A stretch of DNA of 64,000 bases from Amycolatopsis bullii (GTDB taxonomy: Bacteria; Actinomycetota; Actinomycetes; Mycobacteriales; Pseudonocardiaceae): NCBI RefSeq assembly GCF_014654205.1, contig NZ_BNAW01000048.1:1-64000 (forward strand), in the 5' to 3' direction. The notes under the pieces were generated by a model that saw nothing but the letters and a program-made list of their open reading frames with translations, was not told the origin of the DNA and did no database searches. Positions within the stretch are counted from its first letter, which is position 1; each line of letters begins with the position of its first letter. A program made the position numbers and the translations under genes. Shown here piece after piece: positions 37,163-46,058 of the stretch.

Positions 37163-38212
37163 ATGAGGAAGACGATCGCGGCCATCCGGGACCTGCCCGC
37201 GGCGTTCGGCGCGAAGGCCACCGGCGCCCGGGCCGAGCGGGTCCGCTCGTCGCCGCAGTTCGACGGCAAGGTGTTCCGCAACGCGGCGCCGCGGCACCCG
37301 ATGACCGCGGCCTCGATGCGCACGATCTTCCGTGAGATGTTCTTCGGCGAGCACCGTGAGCTGCGCAAACCGGCCGGCGCGGTGCCGCTGGTCGCGGCGG
37401 CGCCGGTCGAATCGGCGGACGGCCTGCACCTGACCTGGTACGGCCACGCCTCGGCGCTGGTCGAACTCGACGGCGCCCGCGTGCTGCTCGACCCGGTGTG
37501 GAGCGACCGGGTCTCCCCCGCGACGTTCGCCGGCCCGCGGCGGCTGCACGAGCCGCCGGTGCCGCTGTCCGGGCTCGGCCGGATCGACGCCGTGGTGATC
37601 TCGCACGACCACTACGACCACCTGGACCTGGCGACGGTCCGTGCGCTGGTCGGCGCCTCCGACGCACCCTTCCTCGTGCCCCTCGGCGTCGGCGCGCACC
37701 TGGAACGCTGGCACGTCCCGGCCGCCCGGATCATCGAGCTCGACTGGCACGAAGAGGCGACGGTGGCGGGCGTCCGCTTCGTGGCGACGCCGGCCCAGCA
37801 CTTCTCCGGCCGCGGCATCACGAACGACGACACGCTGTGGACGTCGTGGGCGCTGCTGGGCCCGCGGCACCGGGTGTTCTACAGCGGCGACACGGGCTAT
37901 TTCGACGGTTTCGCGGCCATCGGCGCCGAGCACGGCCCGTTCGACGCGGCCCTGATCCAGATCGGCGCGTACGCCCCGCAGTGGCCGGACATCCACATGA
38001 CCCCGGAGGAAGGCGTGGCGGCGGGTCTCGACGTCCGGGCGAAGCTGCTGGTCCCGGTGCACTGGGCGACGTTCCAGCTGGCGATGCACCCGTGGGGCGA
38101 GCCGGCCGACCGCGTGTGGAGCGAGGCGAAGGAAGCCGACCTCCCGCTGGCGATCCCCCGCCCGGGCGAGCGCATCGACGTGGCCGAGCCGCCACCGGTG
38201 GACGGCTGGTGA
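37163..38212 (+). CDS. MBL-fold metallo-hydrolase (NAPE-PLD/UlaG-like)
   Basis: 349 aa. Metal motif His148-x-His150-x-Asp152-His153 (SHDHYDHLD), with YGHAS before it and YSGDTGYF and PVHWATFQ after it. The approximately 85-residue N-terminal extension and the HWATF end resemble the N-acyl-phosphatidylethanolamine phospholipase D-like group, in line with a role in lipids next to the desaturase. Overlaps the Smr gene by 4 nt (GTGA). Confidence 0.9.
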   Translation: MRKTIAAIRDLPAAFGAKATGARAERVRSSPQFDGKVFRNAAPRHPMTAASMRTIFREMFFGEHRELRKPAGAVPLVAAAPVESADGLHLTWYGHASALVELDGARVLLDPVWSDRVSPATFAGPRRLHEPPVPLSGLGRIDAVVISHDHYDHLDLATVRALVGASDAPFLVPLGVGAHLERWHVPAARIIELDWHEEATVAGVRFVATPAQHFSGRGITNDDTLWTSWALLGPRHRVFYSGDTGYFDGFAAIGAEHGPFDAALIQIGAYAPQWPDIHMTPEEGVAAGLDVRAKLLVPVHWATFQLAMHPWGEPADRVWSEAKEADLPLAIPRPGERIDVAEPPPVDGW

Positions 38213-38475
38213 CAAGCACTGTGAAGCTCAAGCTGGACCTGCACGACGTCTACAACCGGGGCGGGGAGATCGACCGCGCGCTCAAGGCGATCATCGACGA
38301 GGCCGTCGCCAAGAAGGCGCCGCTGGTCGAGATCATCCCCGGCAAGGGGTCAGGGCAGCTGAAGAAGCACGTCCTGCGCTTCCTCGAGCGCAAGGACGTC
38401 AAGGCGCTCTACCACCGGGTCGAGAAGGACAAGGACAACTTCGGCAGGGTGTTCGTGCACTTCCGCTGGAAGTGA
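38209..38475 (+). CDS. small Smr-domain protein
   Basis: 88 aa, made up almost wholly of an Smr domain: LKLDLHDV, EIDRALKAIIDEA and the conserved EIIPGKGSGQLKKHVLRFL with final VFVHFRW. Smr domains are nucleases acting on nucleic acids, in large proteins such as MutS2; stand-alone forms are known but of unclear role. GTG start overlapping the MBL stop. Confidence 0.87.
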   Translation: MTSTVKLKLDLHDVYNRGGEIDRALKAIIDEAVAKKAPLVEIIPGKGSGQLKKHVLRFLERKDVKALYHRVEKDKDNFGRVFVHFRWK

Positions 38476-38476
38476 C

Positions 38477-39076
38477 TCAGAACCGGCTGTCGTGGCGGGC
38501 CTGGGCCCACGCCCGGTCCCAGGCCGCCGCGTGGAAGCGGGTCAGGACGAACCGCGCGATGCCGTACAACGCCGCCAGGGCGCCGGTGATCGCGACCCAC
38601 AGCAGGATCGCCGCGAACACGCCGTCCGCCGCCGAGGTCGCGGCCGACAGCGGCTCGCCGGCCAGCTCGCCGCGCTGGTCCAGCCAGACCGGCACGCGGG
38701 TGCCCGCCGGGCTGCCCGGATCGGTGAGGACGTCGCCGGTGTGGCGGGTGCCGCGGGCGTCGAACCAGGCCGCCGGGACCGTCGTCTGGGCGGCCGGGGC
38801 GCCGGCGCCGTCGGTGCTGTACGGCTGGCCGGACGCCGCCGCGAGGGAAACCGCCGTTGCCGGGTGGCGCGTGGTGCGCTCCTGGGCCGCGCGGGCGTTC
38901 TGCGCCGCGTACGTCTCCGAACCGAACGCCGCCGCGAACGGGATCGCGAGGAACGCGCCGACAACGGCCAAGAGCAGGAGGAAGGCTTCGACGCGGTCGC
39001 CCACCCGGGCCACGGGGTTGCGGCCGGGACGCAGCCGCCGCCCGAACCGGGCGATTCGTCCGCTGGGCCCACGCAT
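38477..39076 (-). CDS. Rv1733c-family two-TM membrane protein
   Basis: 199 aa: basic N-terminus, membrane helix near 31-52, an external domain (about 55-140, with VPAAWFDARGTRHTGDVLTDPGSPAGTRVPVWLD split over the centre), second helix near 148-170, short C-terminus. This is the layout of Rv1733c, a conserved mycobacterial membrane protein of unknown function. ATG at 39076. Convergent with the Smr gene (1 nt apart). Confidence 0.82.
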   Translation of the reverse strand: MRGPSGRIARFGRRLRPGRNPVARVGDRVEAFLLLLAVVGAFLAIPFAAAFGSETYAAQNARAAQERTTRHPATAVSLAAASGQPYSTDGAGAPAAQTTVPAAWFDARGTRHTGDVLTDPGSPAGTRVPVWLDQRGELAGEPLSAATSAADGVFAAILLWVAITGALAALYGIARFVLTRFHAAAWDRAWAQARHDSRF

Positions 39077-39205
39077 GCGCGACTCACTCCTCCCGGGAAG
39101 GTGTCTTCTCGGTAACAGTGTGCGCGCCGGGCTCGGCTTTCTCTTGTGAATGGGATGCGGCCCACCTGTGAAACCGTGCACAACCACCCGGTGGAGCGAT
39201 CGCGG

Positions 39206-39745
39206 TTACAGCCAGTCGTCCGGACGCGGCCAGGGCAGCATGGCCGCGAGCGCGTCGCGGGCCGGCTCGGTGACCGCGTACCGGCCGCGGTGGAACAGCA
39301 GCGGGCGGGCGTCCGACGGCGCCCCCAGCGCCGTCACCCGGCCGATCACGACGTAGTGGTCACCCGCTTCGTGCACGGCTTCGAGCGCACAGTCGATCCA
39401 GGTCAGCGCGCCGTCGAGCAGGGGTGCGCCGGACGGCGCGGGGGTCCAGCCGAACCGGGCGAACTTGTCCTCGCCGCGGGCGCCGAACACCGCGCTGACC
39501 TCCTGCTGGTCCTCGGCCAGCACGTTGACCGCGAACCGGCCCGCCGCCGCCAGCACCGGCCAGGTGCGTGACGTGCGAGCCGGGCAGAACAGCACCAGCG
39601 GCGGGTCGAGCGACAGCGCCGCGAACGACTGGCAGGCGAACCCGGCGAGGGTGTCGCCGTCGCGGCCGGTGACGACCGTGACGCCCGTGCAGAAGTGCCC
39701 GAGCACGCTGCGGAACTCGGTCTGGTCGACCGCCACGGAGGTCAT
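39206..39745 (-). CDS. hsaB: flavin reductase HsaB
   Basis: 179 aa, flavin reductase-like domain (FRSVLGHFCTGVTVVTGRDGD, then FACQSFAALSLDPPLVLFCP, and HYVVIGRVTALG near the end). Supplies reduced FMN to HsaA, which hydroxylates 3-HSA in sterol ring A. The start ATG overlaps the hsaC stop by 4 nt. Last gene of the minus-strand hsaA-hsaD-hsaC-hsaB operon, the same order as Rv3570c-Rv3567c. Confidence 0.92.
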   Translation of the reverse strand: MTSVAVDQTEFRSVLGHFCTGVTVVTGRDGDTLAGFACQSFAALSLDPPLVLFCPARTSRTWPVLAAAGRFAVNVLAEDQQEVSAVFGARGEDKFARFGWTPAPSGAPLLDGALTWIDCALEAVHEAGDHYVVIGRVTALGAPSDARPLLFHRGRYAVTEPARDALAAMLPWPRPDDWL

Positions 39746-40653
39746 GCGCCCGGGGGCCGCGCGCCGACCGAGAAGTCGTGGCCCCACAGCGACACCGCGG
39801 TGCTCTCGCGGGCGATCCAGCTGTCGTCGTCGACCTGACGGCCTTCGCAGCCGAACTCGACGTCGAAGCCGCCCGGGGTCTTCATGTAGAACGACAGCAT
39901 CAGGTCGTTGACGTGCCGGCCGAGCGTGGCCGACATCGGCACCTTCCGCCGGATCGCGCGGTCGAGGCAGAGGCCGACGTCGTCGGTGTTCTCCACCTCG
40001 ACCATCAGGTGCACGATCCCGGACGGCGTCGGCATCGGCAGGAACGCCAGGCTGTGGTGGCGCGGGTTGCAGCCGAAGAACCGCAGCCACGCGGGCGGGC
40101 CGTCGGCGGCCCTGCCGACCAGCTGCGGCGGCAGGCGCATCGAGTCGCGCAGCCGGAAGCCGAGGACGTCCCGGTAGAACCGCAGCGACGCCTCATCGTC
40201 CTTGGTGGACAAGACGACGTGGCCGAGGCCCTGCTCGCCGGTGACGAACTTGTGGCCGTACGGGCTCACCACCCGCCGGTGCTGCAGCGCGACGCCGTGG
40301 AACACCTCCTGGGTGTTGCCGGACGGGTCGTCGAAGCTGATCAGCTCGTCGACGCGCCGGTCGGCCAGCTCGTCGGGCGTGCCTTCCTTGTACGGCACCG
40401 ACGCCGCGTCCAGCCGCGACCGCAGCTCGGCCAGTTCCGCCGCGTGCGCGACCTCCCAGCCGGTGACCGCGAGGCGATCCGCGGAGCCCGGCGAGATCAC
40501 CAGCCGCGCCGGGAAGTCGTCCATGCGCAGGTAAAGCGCGTCCGGGTTGGTACCGCTGCCTTCCACCATGCCGAGCACCTTGAGGCCGTACTCGCGCCAG
40601 GCCGCCATGTCGGTGGCTTCGATGCGGAGGTAGCCCAGTGACCGGATGCCCAT
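39742..40653 (-). CDS. hsaC: extradiol dioxygenase HsaC
   Basis: 303 aa, type I extradiol dioxygenase with two VOC-like domains. Iron ligands can be placed: His145 (QGLGHVVL), His215 (GIVHLMVEV) and Glu266 (GGFDVEFG), the same numbers as in M. tuberculosis HsaC. Cleaves the catechol 3,4-DHSA by meta cleavage. Start overlaps the hsaD stop by 1 nt (TGATG). Confidence 0.94.
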   Translation of the reverse strand: MGIRSLGYLRIEATDMAAWREYGLKVLGMVEGSGTNPDALYLRMDDFPARLVISPGSADRLAVTGWEVAHAAELAELRSRLDAASVPYKEGTPDELADRRVDELISFDDPSGNTQEVFHGVALQHRRVVSPYGHKFVTGEQGLGHVVLSTKDDEASLRFYRDVLGFRLRDSMRLPPQLVGRAADGPPAWLRFFGCNPRHHSLAFLPMPTPSGIVHLMVEVENTDDVGLCLDRAIRRKVPMSATLGRHVNDLMLSFYMKTPGGFDVEFGCEGRQVDDDSWIARESTAVSLWGHDFSVGARPPGA

Positions 40654-41495
40654 CAGGAACTCCCGAGGAAATCGAGGGCCAGCCGGTTGAACTCGTCGAA
40701 CTTCTCCAGCTGGGCCCAGTGCCCGCAGCCGCCGAACACGTGCAGCTGCGCGCGCGGAATCGTCTTGAGTGCCACCAGCGCGCCGTCGAGGGGGTTGACG
40801 CGGTCCTCGCGGCCCCAGATGAGGAGCACGCGCTGGCGCAGCCGGTGGGCTTCGCGCCAGAGCATGCCTTCTTCGTACGTGTCGGGCTTTGCGAACGACA
40901 TCCCCATCGCCCGCATCGCGGCGAGCGACTCCGGGGTGTTCGCGGCGGCGAAGCGTTCGTCGATCAGCTCGTCGGTGATCAGCGCCTGGTCGTGGACCAT
41001 GATGCGCAGGAAGGCTTCCATGCGCTCACGAGAAGGCTTCGCAGCGAACCGCCCGAGGTTCTTGACGCCTTCGGTCGGGTCGGGCGCGAACAGGTTGACG
41101 CTCAGCCCACCCGGTCCCATCAGCACCAGCCGCCCGGCGCGCTTGCCGTGGTTCAGCGCGAACCGAACGGCCGCACCTCCGCCGAGCGAGTTGCCGACGA
41201 AGTGGGCGCGCTCGATGCCGAGCGCGTCCATCAGCCCGGCGACGGCATCCGCGCTGTGCCGGAAGTACTGCGGGTGCTCGGTCGGCTTGTCCGACCGCCC
41301 GAAACCGGGCTGGTCGACGGCGATCGTCCGGTAGTGCTTGGCGAACTCCGGCAGGTTGCGCCCGAAGTTGCTCCACGCCGACGCGCCCGGCCCGCCGCCG
41401 TGCAGCAGGATCACCGTCTCGGCGTGCTCCGCACCGGCTTCGTGGTAGTGCAGCTTGAGCGACCCGGCCTGGACGTACTTTCCTTCAGGAGCCAT
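40653..41495 (-). CDS. hsaD: meta-cleavage product hydrolase HsaD
   Basis: 280 aa alpha/beta hydrolase. Triad Ser103 (GNSLGGG), Asp231 (WGREDRVN) and His259 (GGCGHWAQ); oxyanion segment LLHGGGPGASAWSNF is typical of MCP hydrolases. Splits the meta-cleavage product 4,9-DSHA to the hexahydroindane acid (HIP/DOHNAA) and a hydroxyhexadienoate. TGATG overlap with hsaA. Confidence 0.94.
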   Translation of the reverse strand: MAPEGKYVQAGSLKLHYHEAGAEHAETVILLHGGGPGASAWSNFGRNLPEFAKHYRTIAVDQPGFGRSDKPTEHPQYFRHSADAVAGLMDALGIERAHFVGNSLGGGAAVRFALNHGKRAGRLVLMGPGGLSVNLFAPDPTEGVKNLGRFAAKPSRERMEAFLRIMVHDQALITDELIDERFAAANTPESLAAMRAMGMSFAKPDTYEEGMLWREAHRLRQRVLLIWGREDRVNPLDGALVALKTIPRAQLHVFGGCGHWAQLEKFDEFNRLALDFLGSS

Positions 41496-42658
41496 CAGTA
41501 CATCGCGTTCTCGACGGGGAGCCCGAAGGCGCCGGTGCCGTACATGACGTACGCGCGCTCGGCGTCGTTGGCCGCGTGGACGCGGCCCGCGTGCGCGTCG
41601 CGCCAGAAGCGCTGGATCGGCGTGCCGCGCTGGATCGCGCGGCCGCCGGAGTTTTCGAAGAGCCGGTCGATCGCCGCGATCGCGCGTTCGGTGCCGCGCA
41701 CCTGGTCGCGCCGGACGCGCAGCCGCAGGTCGCTCGGCAGCCGCTCCTCGCGCTTGGCCAGTTCGTACAGCTCCTCGATGTTGCGGGTCAGCTGCAGCCA
41801 GGCGGCGTCGATTTCGCTGGCCGCCTCGGCGATCCGCACCTTGGCGAACGGGTCCTCTTTGGACTGCTCACCGGCGTACGCGGCCCGGACGCGCTTGCGC
41901 TGGTGCTCGACGTGCGCGTCGTAGGCACCCTGCGCCATGCCGATGATCGGCGCGGTGATCGTGGTCGGGTGCACCGAGCCGTACGGGAGCCGGTACAGCG
42001 GCCCGGGGTTGACGGCCTGGCCCGGCACCTTGCACTTCGACGTCGCGATGAAGCTCAGCGCCCGGTGCTGCGGCACGAAAACGTCCTCGACGACGATGTC
42101 GTTCGAGCCGGTGCCGCGCAGGCCGATCGTGTCCCAGACGTCCACGACCGTGTAGTCGGCGATCGGCAGCAGATAAGTGCAGAAGTCGACCGGCTTGCCA
42201 TCCTTGAACGCGGGCCCCCCGAGCAGCACCCACGTGCAGTGGTCGCTGCCGGAGGAGAAGCTCCACCGGCCCGAGAGGCGGTAGCCGCCCTCGACGACCT
42301 CGGCCTTGCCCATCGGCGCGTACGACGAGGAGATCCGCACGTCCTGGTCTTCGCCCCAGACCTCCTGCTGCGCCTGGGCGTCGAACAGGGCCACGTGCCA
42401 CGGGTGGACACCGAGGATGGAGGCGACCCAGCCGGTGGACCCGCACGCGCTCGCGATCAGCTTGACCGCGGTGTAGAAGCTCACCGGGTCGGCTTCGAGG
42501 CCCCCGTGGAGCTTCGGCTGCAGCAGCTTGAAGAACCCGGTCTCCTGCAGGGCCTTGACGGACTCCTCGGGGACGCGGCGCGCGTCCTCGGCGTCCTGGG
42601 CCCGTTCCCGCAGGACCGGCAGGAGGTCCCGGACCCCGGCGATCACCTGCTCGCTCAT
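41495..42658 (-). CDS. hsaA: 3-HSA hydroxylase, oxygenase component HsaA
   Basis: 387 aa flavin-dependent monooxygenase of the acyl-CoA dehydrogenase fold (M. tuberculosis HsaA 394 aa). N-terminal helices, then SGRWSFSSGSDHCTWVLLGG and the C-terminal RFWRDAHAGRVHAANDAERA. Hydroxylates 3-HSA to the catechol with FMNH2 from HsaB. First gene of the hsa operon; a KstR operator lies 34 nt upstream, overlapping the end of the preceding gene. Confidence 0.94.
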   Translation of the reverse strand: MSEQVIAGVRDLLPVLRERAQDAEDARRVPEESVKALQETGFFKLLQPKLHGGLEADPVSFYTAVKLIASACGSTGWVASILGVHPWHVALFDAQAQQEVWGEDQDVRISSSYAPMGKAEVVEGGYRLSGRWSFSSGSDHCTWVLLGGPAFKDGKPVDFCTYLLPIADYTVVDVWDTIGLRGTGSNDIVVEDVFVPQHRALSFIATSKCKVPGQAVNPGPLYRLPYGSVHPTTITAPIIGMAQGAYDAHVEHQRKRVRAAYAGEQSKEDPFAKVRIAEAASEIDAAWLQLTRNIEELYELAKREERLPSDLRLRVRRDQVRGTERAIAAIDRLFENSGGRAIQRGTPIQRFWRDAHAGRVHAANDAERAYVMYGTGAFGLPVENAMY

Positions 42659-42691
42659 GCGCAGTTCCTCTCTAGTCTCACTGAGCCAAGA

Positions 42692-44293
42692 CTAGAACAC
42701 GTTCTCGTTTTTGTCGAGAACGCCCTGCGCCAGGGCACTGTTGATCCCTGCTCTGCGGCCGGAAAACACGCAGTCGGCCAGGGACAGGCCACTCACGTAG
42801 GACCTGGAACAGATTCCCACGGCGGTGCGGCCGGCGGCGTACAGCCCCGGGATCGGCTGCCCGGTCGTGCTCCGCACCGCGCCGGTGTCCTCGTCGACGA
42901 CCAGCCCGCCGAGGGTCAGCATCGGCGTGGGGTACCCGAGGTTGGGCCGCACCGAGATGTCGATCAGCGAGTACGGCGGGTTGTCCAGCCGCCGCACGAA
43001 CTCGGTCGGCTTGCCCACCGGATCCCGGTCGCCGTGGTAGGCCTCGACGCTCGCGCGCAGCCCCTGCGGGTCGACGCCGGCCTTGCGCGCCACCTCTTCG
43101 ACCGTCTGGCCCACGACCCGGCCCCGGCGCAGCAGGTACCGCAGCTGGAGCCACTGGAACCACTGGCTCTGCTTGCGGCCGTCCCGGCGCGCCTCGGCCA
43201 CGATCGGCGCGTCGACCAGCAGCCAGCCCTTGCTCCCGTGGTCCTCGATGAGCTTTTCGCCGACCGCGGCGCCGTAGCGGGATTCGTCGATGACCCGCCG
43301 GCCCGCGGCGTCGACGATGATCCCGCCGAGGAACGCGCTCGGCGGGGTGACGAACCGCCACGCGGAGATCCGGCCCAGTTCCCCGGTCGCCCCGCCGGCC
43401 TCGACCCCCATCCGGATGCCCGACCCGTTGTCGGCGGACGTGCCGAGCGCGAGCCCGCCGCGGTAGGCCGGGGCGTGCTCGCGCACCATCTCGCGGTCGG
43501 CGATGAAGCCGCCGGCGGCGAGCACCACCCCGCGCCGGGCGGAAATCCGCAGCTCACGACCGTGGGACCGCTCGAAGCGCTCGACCCGGCGGTGCAGCGA
43601 CTTGCGCAGCGACGGCACGTAGATCCCGGGTTTCGCCGCGTACTGCGCGAGGCGCTGGTGCCGCGCCCGCACCGACGCGGGCGCGTCGCTCAGGGTGTCG
43701 GCGACGAGCCCGGTGACGCGGCCCGCGCCGTCGCGGATCAGCGTCCGGGCGGTCGTCTGGGTCAGCACCCGGATGCCGCGGGCGCGCACGGCCGCCTTGA
43801 GCCGCGCCATCAGCATCTTCCCCGAGGTTCCGGGCCCTTTGACACGGTGGCCGCGGGGCGCCGGTTTCGCCGCGTCACGGAACCCGCCGGCGGCCTCGCT
43901 GCCGGAGTAGTAGAGGTAGTGCCGGTCGCTCGGGTACGACGTCTTGTAGGGGCAGAGGCTGCCTTCGAACGGCACGCCGTTGCCCTCCAGCCAGGTGATC
44001 ATCTCGCGGCTGCCCTCGCAGAACCGCCGCAGCGTCCGCTCCGAGACGACGTCCCCGGTTTCCAGCCGCAGGTAGGCGTACATCGCGTCGACGGAATCGT
44101 CGACACCCGCGTCGAGCTGCTGGCCGGTGCCGCCACCGGCGTAGACGACGCCACCGCTGACCGCGCTGGCCCCTCCGCCGGCGAAGCGCTCGACGATCAC
44201 GACGTCGGCGCCCGCGTCGGCCGCCTCGAGGGCGGCACAGGCGCCGGCCGCCCCGAATCCCACGATGACCACGTCCGCGACGAGTGCGTCCAT
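42692..44293 (-). CDS. 3-ketosteroid delta4-(5alpha)-dehydrogenase-like flavoprotein
   Basis: 533 aa. FAD-binding GFGAAGACAALEAADAGADVV at the N-terminus; fumarate reductase/KstD fold. Near the C-terminus Tyr499-x-Ser501 (SYVSGLSLADCVF) matches the Tyr-x-Ser of the Rhodococcus delta4-(5alpha)-ketosteroid dehydrogenase (Tyr466/Ser468), rather than the Tyr-x3-Gly of delta1-KstD. So it likely introduces the delta4 double bond in 5alpha-3-ketosteroids. Its TAG stop lies inside the KstR operator of hsaA. Divergent from kstD, with its own KstR-like box. Confidence 0.82.
   Translation of the reverse strand: MDALVADVVIVGFGAAGACAALEAADAGADVVIVERFAGGGASAVSGGVVYAGGGTGQQLDAGVDDSVDAMYAYLRLETGDVVSERTLRRFCEGSREMITWLEGNGVPFEGSLCPYKTSYPSDRHYLYYSGSEAAGGFRDAAKPAPRGHRVKGPGTSGKMLMARLKAAVRARGIRVLTQTTARTLIRDGAGRVTGLVADTLSDAPASVRARHQRLAQYAAKPGIYVPSLRKSLHRRVERFERSHGRELRISARRGVVLAAGGFIADREMVREHAPAYRGGLALGTSADNGSGIRMGVEAGGATGELGRISAWRFVTPPSAFLGGIIVDAAGRRVIDESRYGAAVGEKLIEDHGSKGWLLVDAPIVAEARRDGRKQSQWFQWLQLRYLLRRGRVVGQTVEEVARKAGVDPQGLRASVEAYHGDRDPVGKPTEFVRRLDNPPYSLIDISVRPNLGYPTPMLTLGGLVVDEDTGAVRSTTGQPIPGLYAAGRTAVGICSRSYVSGLSLADCVFSGRRAGINSALAQGVLDKNENVF
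42693..42706. promoter_or_regulatory. KstR operator of the hsaADCB operon
   Basis: TAGAACACGTTCTC fits the KstR pattern except for the last base. It covers the stop codon of the preceding delta4-dehydrogenase gene. Confidence 0.8.
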
Positions 44294-44310
44294 GGTGGCT
44301 ACCCTAGAAC

Positions 44311-44324
44311 TGAAACACGTTCTC
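44311..44324. promoter_or_regulatory. KstR operator, delta4-dehydrogenase side
   Basis: TGAAACACGTTCTC, KstR pattern with one change at the last base, 18 nt upstream of the delta4-dehydrogenase start. Confidence 0.75.
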
Positions 44325-44368
44325 GCCTATCGTGGCCGAAAGGCGCTCCCAACTGGATACTTCTGTCA

Positions 44369-44382
44369 TGGAACACGTTACA
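44369..44382. promoter_or_regulatory. KstR operator, kstD side
   Basis: TGGAACACGTTACA fits TnnAACnnGTTnnA fully; 12 nt upstream of the kstD ATG, next to its ribosome site. Confidence 0.85.
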
Positions 44383-44393
44383 GGTGAGGTGGT

Positions 44394-46058
44394 ATGAGCG
44401 AGCAGTTCGACGTCGTCGTGGTCGGCAGCGGCGCCGCCGGGATGACCGCCGCGCTGGCTGCGGCCCACCACGGCTTGAGCGTCGTCGTCCTGGAGAAGGC
44501 GGCCTGCTTCGGCGGCTCGACGGCGCGGTCCGGCGGCGGCGTCTGGATTCCGGGCAACCACGCGCTGCGGGCCGCCGGGATCGACGAACCCCCCGAACGG
44601 GCGCGCGAGTACCTCGCCTCGATCGTCGGCGACGTCGTCCCGGCCGTCCGGCGCGACACGTTCCTCGCGCACGGCCCCGAGGTGCTGAAGTTCGTCTGCG
44701 ACCACACGCCACTGAAGTTCCGGTGGGTCCGCGACTACAGCGACTACCACCCCGAAGCGCCCGGCGGGCGGCCCGGCGGCCGGTCGGTCGAGCCCGTCGC
44801 CCTCGACGGCAAGCTGCTCGGCGCCGAGCTGGCCCACCTCGAACCGCCGTACAGCGCTCCCCCGCTCGGCGTGCCGATCACCCAGGCCGACTACCGCTGG
44901 CTGAGCCTGCTCGCGAGGCACCCGCGCGGGGCCGTCCGCCTGCTGTCGCTGGGCAGGCAGTGGCTCGTCGGCAGACTCCGCGGGCAGCGGCTGCTGAGCA
45001 TGGGGCAAGCGCTTGCGGCCGGCCTTCGGGTCGGGCTCGCCCAGGCCGGTGTCGAGGTCCGGCTGAACACGCCCCTGGTCGACCTCCAGGTCGACGACGA
45101 CCGGGTGACCGGCGTCGTCACTTCGCAGGGGGTCATCGGTGCCCGGCGGGGCGTGATCCTCGGCAGCGGCGGCTTCGAGCGGAACCTGGAGATGCGCGAG
45201 AAGTACCAGCGCGCGCCGATCGGCGTCGACTGGACCGTCGGCGCGGAGGCCAACACCGGCGACGGCATCACCGCCGGCCTCAAGCTCGGCGCGGCCCTCG
45301 ACCTGATGGACGACGCCTGGTGGGGGCCGTCGCTGCCGCTCACCGGCGGGCCGTGGTTCGCGCTGGCCGAGCGGTCGCGGCCGCGCAGCATCATGGTCGA
45401 CGCGCGCGGCGAGCGGTTCGTCAACGAGTCGGCGCCGTACGTCGAGGCCGTGCACGCGATGTACGGCCCCGGCGACGGGCCGGGACAGCACATCCCGACC
45501 TGGCTCGTGTTCGACCAGCGCTACAAGGACCGGTACATGTTCACCGGCATCGGGCCGCGCCAGCCGCTGCCCGGCCGCTGGTTCAAGGCCGGGATCGCGG
45601 CGAAGTCGTCGACCCTGGCCGGGCTGGCGGCGAAGATCGACGTCCCGGCGTCCGCGCTGGAAACCACGGTGGAGCGCTTCAACGGCTTCGCGCGGCGAGG
45701 CGTCGACGAGGACTTCCACCGCGGAGTCAGCAAGTACGACCACTACTACGGCGACCCGCGCAACAAACCGAACCCGAGCCTCGGCCCGCTCGACAAGGCG
45801 CCGTTCTACGCGGTGAAGATCGTGCCGGGCGACCTGGGTACCAAGGGCGGGCTGCGCACCGACGAGCACGCGCAAGTCCTGCGCGAGGACGGCTCGGCCG
45901 TGCCGGGGCTGTTCGCCGCGGGCAACACCAGCGCGGCCGTCATGGGCCGGACGTACGCCGGGCCCGGCGCGACCATCGGACCCGCCATGGTGTTCGGCTA
46001 CCTTGCGGCGACGCGGCTGGCGAACGAAGATCAGGGGACCACGGGAGGGCAGCGATGA
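44394..46058 (+). CDS. kstD: 3-ketosteroid delta1-dehydrogenase KstD
   Basis: 554 aa flavoprotein. FAD motif GSGAAGMTAALAAAHHG; the active-site Tyr pair region WVRDYSDYHPEAPGG has Tyr115/Tyr118; near the C-terminus Tyr521-x3-Gly525 (RTYAGPGATIGPAM) equals Tyr487/Gly491 of Rhodococcus KstD1. Adds the 1(2) double bond to AD and related 3-ketosteroids, which with 9alpha-hydroxylation opens ring B. ATG with AGGTGAGG upstream. First gene of kstD-kshA-small protein-kshB-hsd4B-ribF-like, all tightly packed. Confidence 0.94.
   Translation: MSEQFDVVVVGSGAAGMTAALAAAHHGLSVVVLEKAACFGGSTARSGGGVWIPGNHALRAAGIDEPPERAREYLASIVGDVVPAVRRDTFLAHGPEVLKFVCDHTPLKFRWVRDYSDYHPEAPGGRPGGRSVEPVALDGKLLGAELAHLEPPYSAPPLGVPITQADYRWLSLLARHPRGAVRLLSLGRQWLVGRLRGQRLLSMGQALAAGLRVGLAQAGVEVRLNTPLVDLQVDDDRVTGVVTSQGVIGARRGVILGSGGFERNLEMREKYQRAPIGVDWTVGAEANTGDGITAGLKLGAALDLMDDAWWGPSLPLTGGPWFALAERSRPRSIMVDARGERFVNESAPYVEAVHAMYGPGDGPGQHIPTWLVFDQRYKDRYMFTGIGPRQPLPGRWFKAGIAAKSSTLAGLAAKIDVPASALETTVERFNGFARRGVDEDFHRGVSKYDHYYGDPRNKPNPSLGPLDKAPFYAVKIVPGDLGTKGGLRTDEHAQVLREDGSAVPGLFAAGNTSAAVMGRTYAGPGATIGPAMVFGYLAATRLANEDQGTTGGQR

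Noticed and set aside
41576..46054. Long plus-strand frame running through the hsaA and delta4-dehydrogenase region into kshA
   Set aside because: Only the last part (from 46055) matches KshA; the rest is antisense or off-frame and has no family signature.
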